Below, piece by piece: positions 22,901-30,177 of a stretch of DNA of 64,000 bases. Made by a program: the position numbers and the translations under genes. The stretch comes from Chelydra serpentina (lineage: Eukaryota; Chordata; Testudines; Chelydridae), in NCBI GenBank assembly GCA_037349315.1, contig JBAIAC010000057.1, positions 14,229,501 through 14,293,500 on the forward strand, in the 5' to 3' direction. Position 1 is the first letter of the stretch. Each line of letters opens with the position of its first letter. The notes under the pieces were generated by a model. That model searched no databases. It saw only the letters and a program-made list of their open reading frames with translations, and was not told where the DNA came from.

Positions 22901-25900
22901 TCCCCTCGCTGGGCAATTGTTGCCAGTTACAAACTAGAACCGAAGCCAGCGAGTCCCAGGAGCTGCTGCTGCGCAGTGCCGACCCTTTCCAGCCCTGCAG
23001 CAGGTGGGTTGTAGCTATAGGCCCCGCTGGCTGGGCATTGTCACGCATGCCCAGATCCAACCCAGCCCAGAAGGTGCGGGATGTGCACCAGCCCGGCACC
23101 CTGGCCAGTCGGGCTCGTGTGTGTGCCTTTGAGTGGGTGGAAATTGTCAGTTGCATGAGGGTTGTTGCCCCCACTCCAGCATGAAGGGGGTCTGAGCTTC
23201 GGAGGCCGGGGGGGGGCGGTAGTTCAGTATTCAGCAATATCACTGGATTCATCACACTGCGGGCATAATCGTTTCCCATTTGTGGGTTTTGGGGGAAGAG
23301 GAGCCAGCTGCTGAAGGGTTTTGTCTCTCCTACTCCAGTACAGTCAGTTCATGCTTCTGGGTCTCAGTCTGGGCCTGTATTTCTCTGTCTTCTAACTCCA
23401 CGGCTCTTTTGTGAGCAACTTCCTCCCTGGCTGCCTCTGCCCTTCTGTGTGCAGCCTCTTCTGTCGGGCGTTCACCTTCAGGTCTGTATTGGAAAGCAGG
23501 CCGGGCGGGAGGGACACAGGTCTCTGTGAAATAAGCCCTGTGCAGCGCACACCGAATACCTTTGCAATTGGCTCTCACCTCGACCTTTGTTAGCAACCTC
23601 CGCAGGGGTCCCTGGGCTGGTCAGTGCATTGCCCCGACCCGCTCTCCTCCCAGGGCCGGGTTCACGGGGATGGTGGGAGGAGGAGCAGGGAGTTACTGCA
23701 CTGCCGGCTGTGCCTTCTCTCCGGCCTCCAGGGCCACCAGCCCAGCGCCACCTGCCAGAGCCGCCGTCCCCCGCAGGCCCCAGTGGGTGCAAAGGATCTT
23801 GCTGCTTACTCTGGCTTTTGAATTCCTTTTCAGACAAGGACTGTAACCCCACGCTCCTGGTGAGGAACAGCACCGCTGCCCTCGGGGCTGACGGGCAGGT
23901 GACTCAGTGGTGGGATGCCCCGAGCATTGTGGGCTTGGTCGTCTTCCTCCTGTGCACGCTCTTCATCAGGTGAGGGCTGAGGCTGCCATGGCCGACGAGT
24001 CTCTGAGCCGGGCGGGGAACCCCCTGGCTCCTCCTCCTCAGCATCCTGTCCCCTGCCGCGGAGCAGGGGGACTCCGGAAGTCAGCATGAGGCGTTGTAGC
24101 AGTGCCGGCCTGGGAGCTCCAGGGCAGCTTCTCTCCCCCCCCCCCCCCCCCAATGCAGGGTTTTCTCCTGAGGGTCGTGCAGCCCCGGGCTAGAGAGAGA
24201 CGTCCCCTGAGCGAGATGTAACTGAGGGCAGAGCCTGGCCTGCTGTGGCATTTGGCTAACGGCCCCGTTCGTTGTGCGTGAGCCGGAGGGGAGGGGAACT
24301 CGCCGCAGGCAGCATCCAAAGCCAGCAGGAGTACAGAGCTTCTGAGCTCCTCTGCAGTGAACTTAACTTCTCCCTGATGTCTCTGCTCCCAGCATCCGCT
24401 CCTCAGACCACAGCCAAGTGAACAAGATGATGCTGACTGAGGAGAGCCCGGCCATGCTGAGTGGCGGGGACCCGGGCGTGGAAGATGGGGCGCGCCGGGC
24501 CTATGACAATGAGCAGGACGGCGTGGCCTACAACTACACCTTCTTCCACATCTGCCTCTTCCTGGCCTCCCTCTACATCATGATGACGCTCACAAACTGG
24601 TACAGGTAGGAGCTGCCACCGCCTCCCTCTGAGTCGGCCCTGGGCTCCCGCTGCGAGGGCCAAGAGCCGGAGCTTCGGGCTGGGGGCTGCAGGGCAGGAA
24701 AGGGGGCGACGTCGGCATGGCATCAGGCTTGCTTGGCAGCACAGCATGGTGCCCCAGCAGGGACTGGCTGTGCCGAGGCCTTTCCACGGTGATGTGGGGT
24801 GCGGGGAGCAGTCAGTGTCCCCAACCCATGGTCTGGCTGCTGTTCTCCCTCCTGCTCGTACAGGACTAAGGAAGTATCAGACCCCTCGTTGCTGTTCACA
24901 GGAAAGGTTAGGCCTGCATGGAGGCAACGGGGTTGTCCCTGAAGCACTTCAATCTCCTCGTGTTCTGGGATTGATGGGTTGGTGGGTGAGGCGCTGGGCT
25001 GCAAATCAGGGAACCTAGGTTCTATTCCCGGAGCCGCAGCGCAAGAAAAATGCTTCATTGCCCCGTGCCTTGGTTTCCCCATCAGCGATGATGCCACTGA
25101 GTTGCCTTTGATTTCAATGGCAGGGGAAGGATCCCCCAGACGCTATCCGTGTTGTAAACGTGCCACTGAGCCCCCGTCGCAGATACTGAGATGCACAGGG
25201 ACAAACACGCCCGGCTATTTCACCATAGCAAGAGATCTCGGAAGGTGAAATTCACGCCAGGCAGAGGCTTGAGTGGTGCATAGGCCTTGCGCTGGTCCTC
25301 TGCCCCGGGAGAGTTTCACCCTGGCAGAGGACTGGTGGTATGGGCCAAGCGCTGGTGATATGGGCCAAGCGCTGGTGATATGGGCTACAGCGCTGGTGAT
25401 ATGGGCCAAGGCTCCAAGCCTTTCCCCGTCCCGTCCCTGCCACTGCCCCCAGCAGGCCCGTAGGGCGAGAGGCTGATGTGTGTGAGGCGTTCTTGGCCTG
25501 GTGTGACTGACAGCTTTCCCAGCTAATCAGCAAGCCCTGGCTCCCAAGCGACTTTGCGGCTCTGCTCTGAACGTGGAGTTTCTGGGCTGTGCAGCTCGGC
25601 TGGCTGGGGGCATGCGGCCCATGGCAGGCTCTTCCCTCCCCCTCCCCCCTCCCCATAGCAGGGTTGCCTTGGTAACCAGTGCAGAGCGGCAGCAACAGCT
25701 GAGCAGGCTGGATCCCTTTGGAGGTGTCCTCAGCTGAACTCTGCCAGACCTGCGAGCAGGGAGCTTGCTGGGGAGAGTCCGGAGATCATTGCCTGGTGGG
25801 GGCGCTGCAGGCTCCATTGTCTGTCAGGAGGATCTGGCTGTTGGAGAACCTCACCTAGGAGACTCTAACTGCCCCCTTTATCTGGGCCAGCGAGATGTCT

Positions 25901-26632
25901 GTCACTGCCCCGTCCTGCCCCTCCACTCTCTCTTCACTGTTTATAAAGCATCAGTCGCCCAGCCACTTCTCCTGCCCCTGCTCTGGCAGCACGGTACAGG
26001 GACTTTGCTGTCAGCCCTTCGCTGAGGGTCTGCCTTGCCAGTGAACGCGTCCGAATGAGCTCAGTTTGCTGCCCAGCAGCTGTGCAGGGTCCAGCGTGCT
26101 CTCCCCGGAGCTGGGCCCGTGTCTGGCTCTCGCTGTCCACGGGGCGGCCTTGCTTCTGCCAGGGGAAGTGGTTTCAATTGGCAGTAACACAGGCTGGGAT
26201 GGAGTGACCCGTATGCACGCAGGGTAGCGCCGGTTTAACTAAAGGTGGGAATTTAAACAGGTGTACGCCTGGTTACAGGAATCCCCCACGCTCCTTGCCC
26301 CATGCATGAGTGACCCCTACAGTCAACTCATCCACTTGGGGTACAGGGCTTCAGTTCCTTATTTCTCCCCCAGCTGCAGAGCTGGGCACAGGGAGGGGAA
26401 TGGGCAGGAGATACCAGTGGGAACTAACCTCTCCGATACGTTGCAGTGACCCGACTTCACCTGACTGCGGGGGGCTTGTGTTTGGTGTTTCAGGCCTGAT
26501 GAAGGTTCCCAGATGCTGACGAGTCCGTGGACTGCAGTCTGGGTGAAGATCTCTTCCAGCTGGGCTGGGCTCCTCCTCTATCTCTGGACCTTAGTGGCTC
26601 CCATCCTGCTCCCTGGCCGGGAGTTCAGCTGA
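8129..26632 (+). CDS. SERINC2: Serine incorporator 2 (nine of about ten coding exons, 5' end missing)
   Basis: This is a multi-pass membrane protein of the SERINC (TDE1/TMS) family, whose members sit in endoplasmic reticulum, Golgi and plasma membranes and are linked to serine incorporation into lipids and to lipid scrambling. Coding exons are 8129-8290, 8979-9166, 10306-10385, 20175-20312, 20757-20926, 22525-22615, 23834-23969, 24393-24605 and 26494-26632. All have AG/GT borders, and the phases join without a break into 438 residues plus stop. Family landmarks are [55 protein letters not shown] and a C-terminal GREFS. About ten hydrophobic segments are visible. The known family length is about 455 residues, so only some 13-15 N-terminal residues are absent. 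Assignment to paralogue 2 rather than 1, 3 or 5 rests on recalled similarity across all exons, including the variable loop in the ninth visible exon region. Introns range from 0.4 to 9.8 kb; the longest hosts a Harbinger transposon. Confidence 0.95.
8330..8904. mobile_element. hAT element related to 5691-6181, filling SERINC2 intron 2
   Basis: The right end AGTTTGCCCACCCCTG and the preceding GCAGGCCGTA match the element at 5691-6181, and the interior is the same style of G-rich tandem array. The left terminus is eroded (GAGGGCCACATCTGG is still recognisable near 8355) and no target duplication was found. It occupies nearly the whole 688-bp intron, ending 74 bp before the next exon. Confidence 0.75.
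8979..9166 (+). CDS. SERINC2: SERINC2 coding exon 3
   Basis: The acceptor is TTGTAACAG, ending at 8978, and the donor is GGTGAG at 9166/9167. The exon encodes a luminal loop with cysteines, then [13 protein letters not shown] and a membrane helix, ending in AAIQN plus two bases of a split glycine codon (phase 2). Confidence 0.95.
10132..10236 (-). mobile_element. CR1 LINE 3'-tail fragment, SERINC2 intron 3
   Basis: This is only the last ~100 bp of CR1 (on +: TAGAATCATAGAATCTCAGG through AGGTCATCTAGTCCAACCCC). It ends 69-70 bp before the exon 4 acceptor. Confidence 0.9.
10306..10385 (+). CDS. SERINC2: SERINC2 coding exon 4
   Basis: This 80-bp exon has the acceptor CCATCCAG ending at 10305 and the donor GTAAAC at 10386. 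It encodes [20 protein letters not shown] and PDGSFTT, the best-conserved SERINC block. A CR1 fragment ends only about 70 bp upstream of its acceptor. Confidence 0.95.
10800..10932. repeat. hAT-like terminal fragment with poly-C run
   Basis: Repeated GTGGCCAC motifs and a TTTGAGAAACGCTGCC end resemble an hAT-Charlie terminus. A C-run of about 16 interrupts it at 10848-10864. The left end is not defined. Confidence 0.35.
10949..10980. repeat. (CA)16 microsatellite
   Basis: Uninterrupted CA dinucleotides. Confidence 0.98.
12204..13487 (+). CDS. Harbinger transposase, HARBI1-like DDE nuclease
   Basis: This intact 427-residue ORF encodes the nuclease that, in the Harbinger family, excises and inserts the transposon together with its Myb-like partner. 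It has a basic N-terminal segment (residues 24-42, rich in Arg/Gln), a helix-turn-helix-like region (about 137-180, [17 protein letters not shown]) and a DDE_Tnp_4 catalytic fold. Likely catalytic residues are D210 ([11 protein letters not shown]), D298 ([10 protein letters not shown]) and E334 ([13 protein letters not shown]); D260 in GKVHDARVF is also a conserved family position. Length is somewhat above the ~350 residues of host HARBI1. The start at 12204 is the first ATG of the open frame. A poly(A) signal lies 120 bp after the stop. No frameshift or stop interrupts it. Confidence 0.95.
   Translation: MEPSAIIAAVLSVVNSSRLIVHLFQRQMQRNRERRQRKLREDMNSERGTDLSQSTGPRPLDIMVAMGHVDPVERRFWARETSTDWWDRIVLQVWDESQWLKNFRMRKGTFLELCELLSPALKRQETRMRAALTIQKRVAIALWKLATPDSYRSVANQFGVGKCTVGVAVMQVAHAIVDLLLSKVVTLGDVQVIIDGFSAMGFPNCGGAIDGTHIPILGPEHQGSQYINRKGYFSMVLQALVDHKGRFTNINVGWPGKVHDARVFKNCGLFRRLQQGVYFPDRKITVGDVEMPIVILGDPAYPLLPWLMKPYTGALDTEKELFNYRLSKCRMVVECAFGRLKGRWRSLLTRSDLSQTNIPIVIAACCVLHNLCESKGETFMAGWEVEANRLAADYAQPDTRAIRRSQRDALRIREALKATFQSERGNQ
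13607..13612 (+). terminator. Poly(A) signal of the Harbinger transposase gene
   Basis: AATAAA lies 120 bp downstream of the transposase stop codon. It faces the signal of the opposing Myb gene 560 bp away, giving a tail-to-tail arrangement. Confidence 0.7.
14172..14177 (-). terminator. Poly(A) signal of the Harbinger Myb-like gene
   Basis: The minus-strand AATAAA (TTTATT on +) lies about 80 bp beyond the stop of the Myb-like gene. Confidence 0.7.
14256..16484 (-). CDS. Harbinger Myb/SANT-like DNA-binding protein (two exons)
   Basis: This is the transposase's partner, which in Harbinger elements binds the ends and helps bring the transposase into the nucleus. Exon 1 is 16484-15908, ending GCAG before a GTCAGT donor. 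Exon 2 is 14737-14256, after a CTCTCATCCCACAG acceptor. Phases match, giving 352 residues with no internal stop. Residues about 15-110 form a Myb/SANT-like trihelix ([44 protein letters not shown]), followed by a Ser/Thr/Asp/Glu-rich acidic segment. Exon 2 has a basic [16 protein letters not shown] motif, an Arg/Glu-rich coiled coil and the C-terminus RRLSFPKL. I chose the ATG at 16484 because it precedes QSS, where related turtle proteins start as I recall; the frame is open up to another ATG at 16565. Confidence 0.88.
15075..15420. repeat. 77-bp GC-rich tandem array inside Harbinger
   Basis: The CGCGTGG motif recurs at 15104, 15181, 15258 and 15335, exactly 77 bp apart, with a degenerate fifth copy near 15413. 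Each unit carries GAACCGCTCAGTTTGAACGG- and CCTACCCTTTCCCCCC-like parts. CpG density is high compared with the rest of the intron. It lies about 90 bp upstream of the small + strand ORF and so could act as its promoter. Confidence 0.9.
15505..15795 (+). CDS. Possible third Harbinger ORF, 96 residues, unknown function
   Basis: I do not recognise this protein. The ATG sits in a strong context (GGCACCATGA), the frame runs 96 codons to a TAG, and an AATAAA follows at 15886-15891. Its composition is balanced and globular-looking, with a helical C-terminal half ([20 protein letters not shown]) ending in THIDRLFE. It lies entirely within the intron of the opposite-strand Myb-like gene, just downstream of a GC-rich tandem array. 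It could be a genuine accessory gene, the last exon of a larger product, or a chance ORF. The start context, protein-like composition and poly(A) signal favour the first two. Confidence 0.45.
   Translation: MTDITLMRITETEKECMLRQCQQTPGPYAAMLCKAMIPEYLQLAWRGKVSYHGGDNTAALPGNLIQKLSLYLQESFAEISDGDFSSIPTHIDRLFE
15886..15891 (+). terminator. Poly(A) signal behind the small Harbinger ORF
   Basis: AATAAA (within TTCCAAATAAATG) lies about 90 bp after the stop of the 96-codon ORF and just before the splice donor of the opposite-strand gene. Confidence 0.45.
17099..17223. mobile_element. 125-bp MITE with exact 8-bp target duplication
   Basis: The inverted termini are TAGGGTGACCAGAC and CTGGTCACCCTA, flanked by the exact duplication CCCTGCGT (17091-17098 and 17224-17231). 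The interior has the inverted pair ATTGGGAC/GGGACTGTCC-like segments. The 8-bp duplication suggests hAT mobilisation. I recognise the family as common in turtle and crocodile DNA. Confidence 0.9.
19250..19345 (+). repeat. Ancient LINE/SINE 3'-end relic
   Basis: TTGGGCAGGGACTGTCTCT followed by GTACAGTGCCTAGCA is a common amniote repeat tail. A related GTTTGTGCAGCACCTGGCA segment lies at 30260-30290. Confidence 0.5.
19947..20113 (-). mobile_element. CR1 LINE 3'-tail fragment, SERINC2 intron 4
   Basis: This is the last ~165 bp of CR1, including the end of the coding region (minus strand [20 protein letters not shown] with frame damage). It stops 61 bp before the exon 5 acceptor, so the exon's branch-point region lies at or next to the insertion junction. 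Confidence 0.9.
20175..20312 (+). CDS. SERINC2: SERINC2 coding exon 5
   Basis: The acceptor is CCACTCCAG ending at 20174 and the donor is GTCAGT at 20313. The exon encodes [27 protein letters not shown] and ends in GWYAG, matching the family. A CR1 fragment ends about 60 bp upstream. Confidence 0.95.
20757..20926 (+). CDS. SERINC2: SERINC2 coding exon 6
   Basis: The acceptor is CTCCCCAG ending at 20756 and the donor is GTGAGC at 20927. The exon holds two membrane helices, one rich in Phe/Ala/Val and one beginning [10 protein letters not shown], and ends in PKIQ. It is GC-rich like the exons that follow. Confidence 0.95.
21935..22210 (+). mobile_element. CR1/L3-type LINE 3'-end fragment, SERINC2 intron 6
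   Basis: The translated remnant [20 protein letters not shown] and the following AGACCTTCTGCTTCAGGGCAT and GGTCCGGAAGAAACT segments match the 3' end of an old L3/CR1-clade LINE. It is in the same orientation as the gene. Confidence 0.65.
22525..22615 (+). CDS. SERINC2: SERINC2 coding exon 7
   Basis: The acceptor is CCTTTGCAG ending at 22524 and the donor is GTAAGT at 22616. It encodes [18 protein letters not shown], which matches the invariant NSGLLQAS(V/I)ITLYT block of SERINC proteins with His for Asn. Confidence 0.95.
23335..23600 (-). pseudogene. Charged coiled-coil ORF remnant, possibly from a retroelement
   Basis: An 88-codon minus-strand frame carries repeats of Glu/Ala/Arg heptads ([20 protein letters not shown]) ending KHELTVLE. 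I do not recognise it firmly. The composition resembles the coiled-coil segment of a retroelement capsid-type polyprotein, but no neighbouring domains are visible. It lies in SERINC2 intron 7 and may be a chance open frame. Confidence 0.25.
23834..23969 (+). CDS. SERINC2: SERINC2 coding exon 8
   Basis: The acceptor is TTTTCAG ending at 23833 and the donor is GTGAGG at 23970. The exon starts with a cysteine-containing loop carrying a possible N-glycosylation site (NST), followed by [12 protein letters not shown] and a membrane helix. Confidence 0.95.
24393..24605 (+). CDS. SERINC2: SERINC2 coding exon 9
   Basis: The acceptor is GCTCCCAG ending at 24392 and the donor is GTAGGA at 24606. It encodes [15 protein letters not shown], an acidic variable loop, then [15 protein letters not shown] and MMTLTNWY. 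The loop is the least conserved part of the family and lacks the Gln run that I recall in the human protein. Confidence 0.95.
24965..25095 (+). repeat. MIR-like tRNA-derived SINE relic
   Basis: A tRNA-like head (GGGTGAGGCGCTGGGCTGCA then GGTTCTATTCCCGG, a B-box-like motif) is followed by CCTTGGTTTCCCCATC, a MIR-type segment. It lies in SERINC2 intron 9. Confidence 0.55.
25330..25410. repeat. 20-bp minisatellite, about four units
   Basis: Units of GCTGGTGATATGGGCCAAGC repeat in tandem with small changes (GGTGGTATGGG in the first, GGGCTACAGC in the third). Confidence 0.85.
26494..26632 (+). CDS. SERINC2: SERINC2 last coding exon and stop
   Basis: The acceptor is GGTGTTTCAG ending at 26493. 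The exon encodes the final helix ([17 protein letters not shown]) and the C-terminus PGREFS, with the TGA stop at 26630-26632. Confidence 0.95.
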
Positions 26633-27190
26633 AAAGGACATGCAGACAACCATGGCCCAAGCCTGCTGGACATCTCGGACTCTCCAAGCCAAAGAGCCCT
26701 GTTGCCAAAGGCCGATCCCTGTCCCTGTACCTGTATCTAGAGCTGGGTTTGGTTCCCATGGTGGGGAAAGTCCTAACTATGGATGAACCCTGAACTCCTG
26801 TTTCTGCACTGAGACCAGTTCCTCGGAATTGTGCCTTTCTTTGTTTTATTGTTTTAAAAGGGGAAAAGTGCCAAGCAGGGAAAGTCTGTAGCTTGTGGGG
26901 GACGTCGGAAGCGTCTGAGGAAACGTCGCTGGGTTTATGGGTTGTTTTGGGGTTTGTTTTACTATCCTAGATCTCCACGTTTGTCTGGTGTTTCAGCCTA
27001 GCCTCCGTGCTGCTCTTTTGCAAGGAGGCAGTTGAATCACCTTCGAGAATTTTTGTTTCGAAGCAGATCCTTGTACAATTGACTCATGTTACCCAGGGAG
27101 CATTTTGTATAATTCTTGCACAGCCCATTTTGGCATGTACCTGTCTATGGAGCTGCAAAGATTTAAATAAATGGCCAGAATTCAGTATCA
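26633..27190 (+). other. SERINC2: SERINC2 3' UTR with polyadenylation signal
   Basis: About 560 bp of non-repetitive sequence follows the stop codon and reaches a canonical AATAAA at 27166-27171. Cleavage is expected 10-25 bp further. No other AATAAA lies between the stop codon and this site, so a single short 3' UTR is likely. Confidence 0.75.
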
Positions 27191-28987
27191 ATTGGCATTG
27201 GTTGAGTATCCGCCATCCCTGTGTAATCAGCTATCGGCGTAAGGGAATATTCTAACTTCATAAACAGACGTTCAATAGATCAAATGGTCTCACAGTTACA
27301 AGTCTCCAGGCACGTGGCTGAAGAAGAGTTGCAGCCAATTGCAGCCTCGGAAACATAACGGAAACCTTTCACAAATTACAATTGACTTACACCGTCCAAT
27401 GGCGTCAGCCTTTCTCCACACAGGCCCCTCCCACGAGCAGTCAATGCACTCTGCCCCCAAATCGTTATTCCCTGAAACCCTGACTCCAAACTGACAGCAA
27501 TGGGCGCTGTCCAGATGCCGCCGTGGGGAATTCTGTGATGCTCACAAGCGATTGCCTTGGAGAACAAGAATGATATTTACAATACAGGTGCCATTCTGAA
27601 ACCTCCTTGCCACAGTGTGCTCTCTGCTGTTCACATTACCCCTTATGTAGTTCGCCCTGCACAGGTTCTACAAGGACAAGGGGGCGTGAAACGACATGCT
27701 GAAATCCATCCAAATCTTTCCCCATTAGCGTTCTAGGATGAGATGCTTCAACAGAACTAGGGACAGAAATGAAAATGGTTGGGCTGTGACTGAGAGTCTT
27801 GCCTGCCTCTTCAACCCCGTGGCACCCTAAGGTCCCGATCCAGTAACTGGATCCATGTAGGAGCAGCCTACGACCTATGTGGTGCTCCAATAGGAATCCA
27901 CTGGCCTGCTGGGTGACCTTGGGTAAGTCAGGTCCCTGTGCCTCAGTTTCCCCATTTGTAAAATGAGGCTAAAGATACTGACCTGTTTTGTAAAGTGCTT
28001 TGAGACCAATTGGGAAAAAGTGCCATGTAAGAGCTAAGTATCAATGTTAAGTGTAGAGGGCAGCAGAAGGCTGAGACTGGGAAAAACGGACACAGAAATT
28101 GAGAGGAGTGGGGCGGCTGGGGGACAGGAGGATAGAAAGATACTGACTTGGGCAGGTGCTGATTCATGGGGATTTGTGAAGGTGCAGAAGTGGCTCATGC
28201 TTCACCCCAGCGAATGATGTCTAGAGCAGGGGGCAGCGTTCCCTTTCCTGTTTTGTTCCCCCAAAGGAGTTCCTGGGGGTAGCGGGAGAACTGACCAAGC
28301 GGTAACATCTGGCTTAGTCCTAGTGTTGCAGGTCAGGAAGCCGAGGAACTCCCAGCTCTCCCCGCTCCCTCCCTCCCATGCTCTGGGAAGTCTCTCACAT
28401 TCTTACTCGGTGTTGCCGGATCCTGCAACCCCCTTGGCTATAGCTTTGGGGGGGATTATACAAAAGATGATAAAACCATAAGCATCTAGTATAGAAAAAG
28501 CACAACCAAAGAGGGGTTATGAAGCATCAGAGCCAAGTTAGTGCACTTCAGAGGGGCCCATTCTGCACACCCAAATATCCAGGGCTGGTTCTCCCTTGCT
28601 CTGCAGCTTGTATCATTTACACCAGTGCGAAAACGGTGCAACATGCCACCCATGCAGGACAGCTAGTGCTGTGCTCTGGGGGCAATGACAGCACAAAGTA
28701 CAGGGTCACAGGATCTGGCCCCCAAGCTCCTCCGTGGATTCAGGGTGTGCCAGTGCCGAGACAGAGGCCCGAGTTCACATGTTTGTGCTGGCTGCTGCCC
28801 CAGCGCGAGCTCTCTCCATTGCCTTGAGTCTAGTTCCAGGCAGAAGAGCAACCCGCGGAACCGCTGAGAGCTTTGTGCTGCCTTCGACACAGCCGCAGGG
28901 ATTGCACGGCTGCGCTTCGAGGCCCAGGACTGGAAAGTCCCAGGCCTTCAAAGCCCATGACCACTCAGACGCTGTCAAGTCCCTGTC
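27191..28987. other. Intergenic DNA right of SERINC2
   Basis: Apart from the MIR relic at 27895-28030 no gene or defined repeat is seen. Open frames here are short and have no recognised similarity. Confidence 0.5.
27895..28030 (+). repeat. MIR ancient SINE
   Basis: The MIR core GCTGGGTGACCTTGGGTAAGTC is followed by CCTCAGTTTCCCCATTTGTA and AAAGTGCTTTGAGACC, in the canonical order. Confidence 0.8.
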
Positions 28988-29384
28988 GGGCATGTCTACA
29001 TTACACAGCTAAGTCGACGTAACTTACGCTGGCATATAGCTGCTGCAGTAATTACATTGCTTGTGCCTGTCTATGCTTTGCTCCTGGTGTTGGTGGTGTA
29101 CATTCTCCCCAGGAGCGCCTGCACTAATTGAACTGACACTGTGGGGCATTGTGGGATGGCTTCTGAAAGCCAGCAACAGTTGCTTTAAGCAATATATTGT
29201 CTACACTGATGCTGCGTCGACCTAGCTACATCGACATTGGCTCTACACCTCTCGTGGAGGTGGAATTATTGTTGGCATAATGGGCAAGTTATAGCAGCCG
29301 GAGCAAAATTTTACTATAGACACTTCCATGGTTAGATGGTGTAAGCTGCGTTCATGGACCTAACTCTGTAGTACAGACCAGGCC
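28988..29384. mobile_element. Harbinger-type MITE, degenerate
   Basis: The left end GGGCATGTCTACATTACA and right end (inward, minus) GGCCTGGTCTGTACTACA resemble the termini of the complete element at 11826-16874. The interior shares its GTCGAC and GGGGCATTGTGGGAT style motifs. About 400 bp, no coding sequence, no clear target duplication. Confidence 0.6.
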
Positions 29385-29599
29385 TGCCAGGGATGCTCTG
29401 GAGTTTTTGTTGCTTGGTGCAGGGAGAGAGTCTCTCGTGTAGAGCAGGAGCAGCAGGGATCTGGACTGGGGGCCTTAGCCTAGCAACTCTCACCCCTTTC
29501 AGGAGTCGGATTTGTCTTGCGTACCCCAAGATTCACCACACGTACAGACGACTTGCTTACAAAATCCGACGACATAATCCCAAAGCGTCCCAGCTCACG

Positions 29600-29866
29600 G
29601 TTACTGAACAGTGGCTCACTTTTGCGTTTTTACCATCTAATTATATAATGAATCGATTGGAATATAAATACTGTACTTCCATTTCAGCGAATAGCACAGA
29701 GCAATGTAAACAAGTCATTGTATGAAAGTTTAGTTTGTACTGACTTTGCTAGTGCTTTTTATGTAGCCTGTTGCAAAACTAGGCAAAGAGCTAGATGACC
29801 TGATGGACCCCCTGGAAGACCTCTGCATACCCCCAAGGGTATGTGTACCCTGGGTTGAGAACCACC
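29600..29866 (+). repeat. hAT-type transposon 3' end, copy 2
   Basis: Same family and orientation as 2075-2350, ending GGGTTGAGAACCACC. It shares ATTGGAATATAAATA, TTTAGTTTGTACTGACTT and the CTGGAAGACCTCTGCATAC segment. Confidence 0.55.
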
Positions 29867-30009
29867 ATCTCAGCCTCCTACACTAGGACTCTGCAGCAGT
29901 CCCTCCTCGGCCCCAGGCAGTTGGCTGGCGTTCTACCGCCAAGTGGATGTTTTGGTTCCAAAGCTGTCACCATCACTGTTCTACCTCCCCGGCCCACACA
30001 CCTTTTATT

Positions 30010-30092
30010 TTTTTCTTATTTGTAATATGGCCTAATCATGGGCCAGGACCCCACTGTGTTAGGTGCTGTACAAACAGCTTATGTGCCAATAC
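30010..30092 (+). repeat. Ancient repeat tail (GCTGTACAAAC family)
   Basis: ATCATGGGCCAGGACCCCACTG then AGGTGCTGTACAAAC is an old amniote repeat. Further copies are at 37895-38095 and 42760-42865. Confidence 0.5.
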
Positions 30093-30177
30093 GTCTGTTA
30101 GTCTGTAAGGTGCCACAGGACCCTTTGTCACTTCTACAGATCCAGACTAACACGGCGACCCCTCTGATACTTGAAAC
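30093..30177 (+). repeat. Penelope-like element 3' tail, diverged copy
   Basis: TTAGTCTGTAAGGTGCCACA and CCAGACTAACACGGC match the tail of the element at 50186-50938. Only the final ~85 bp is present. Confidence 0.7.
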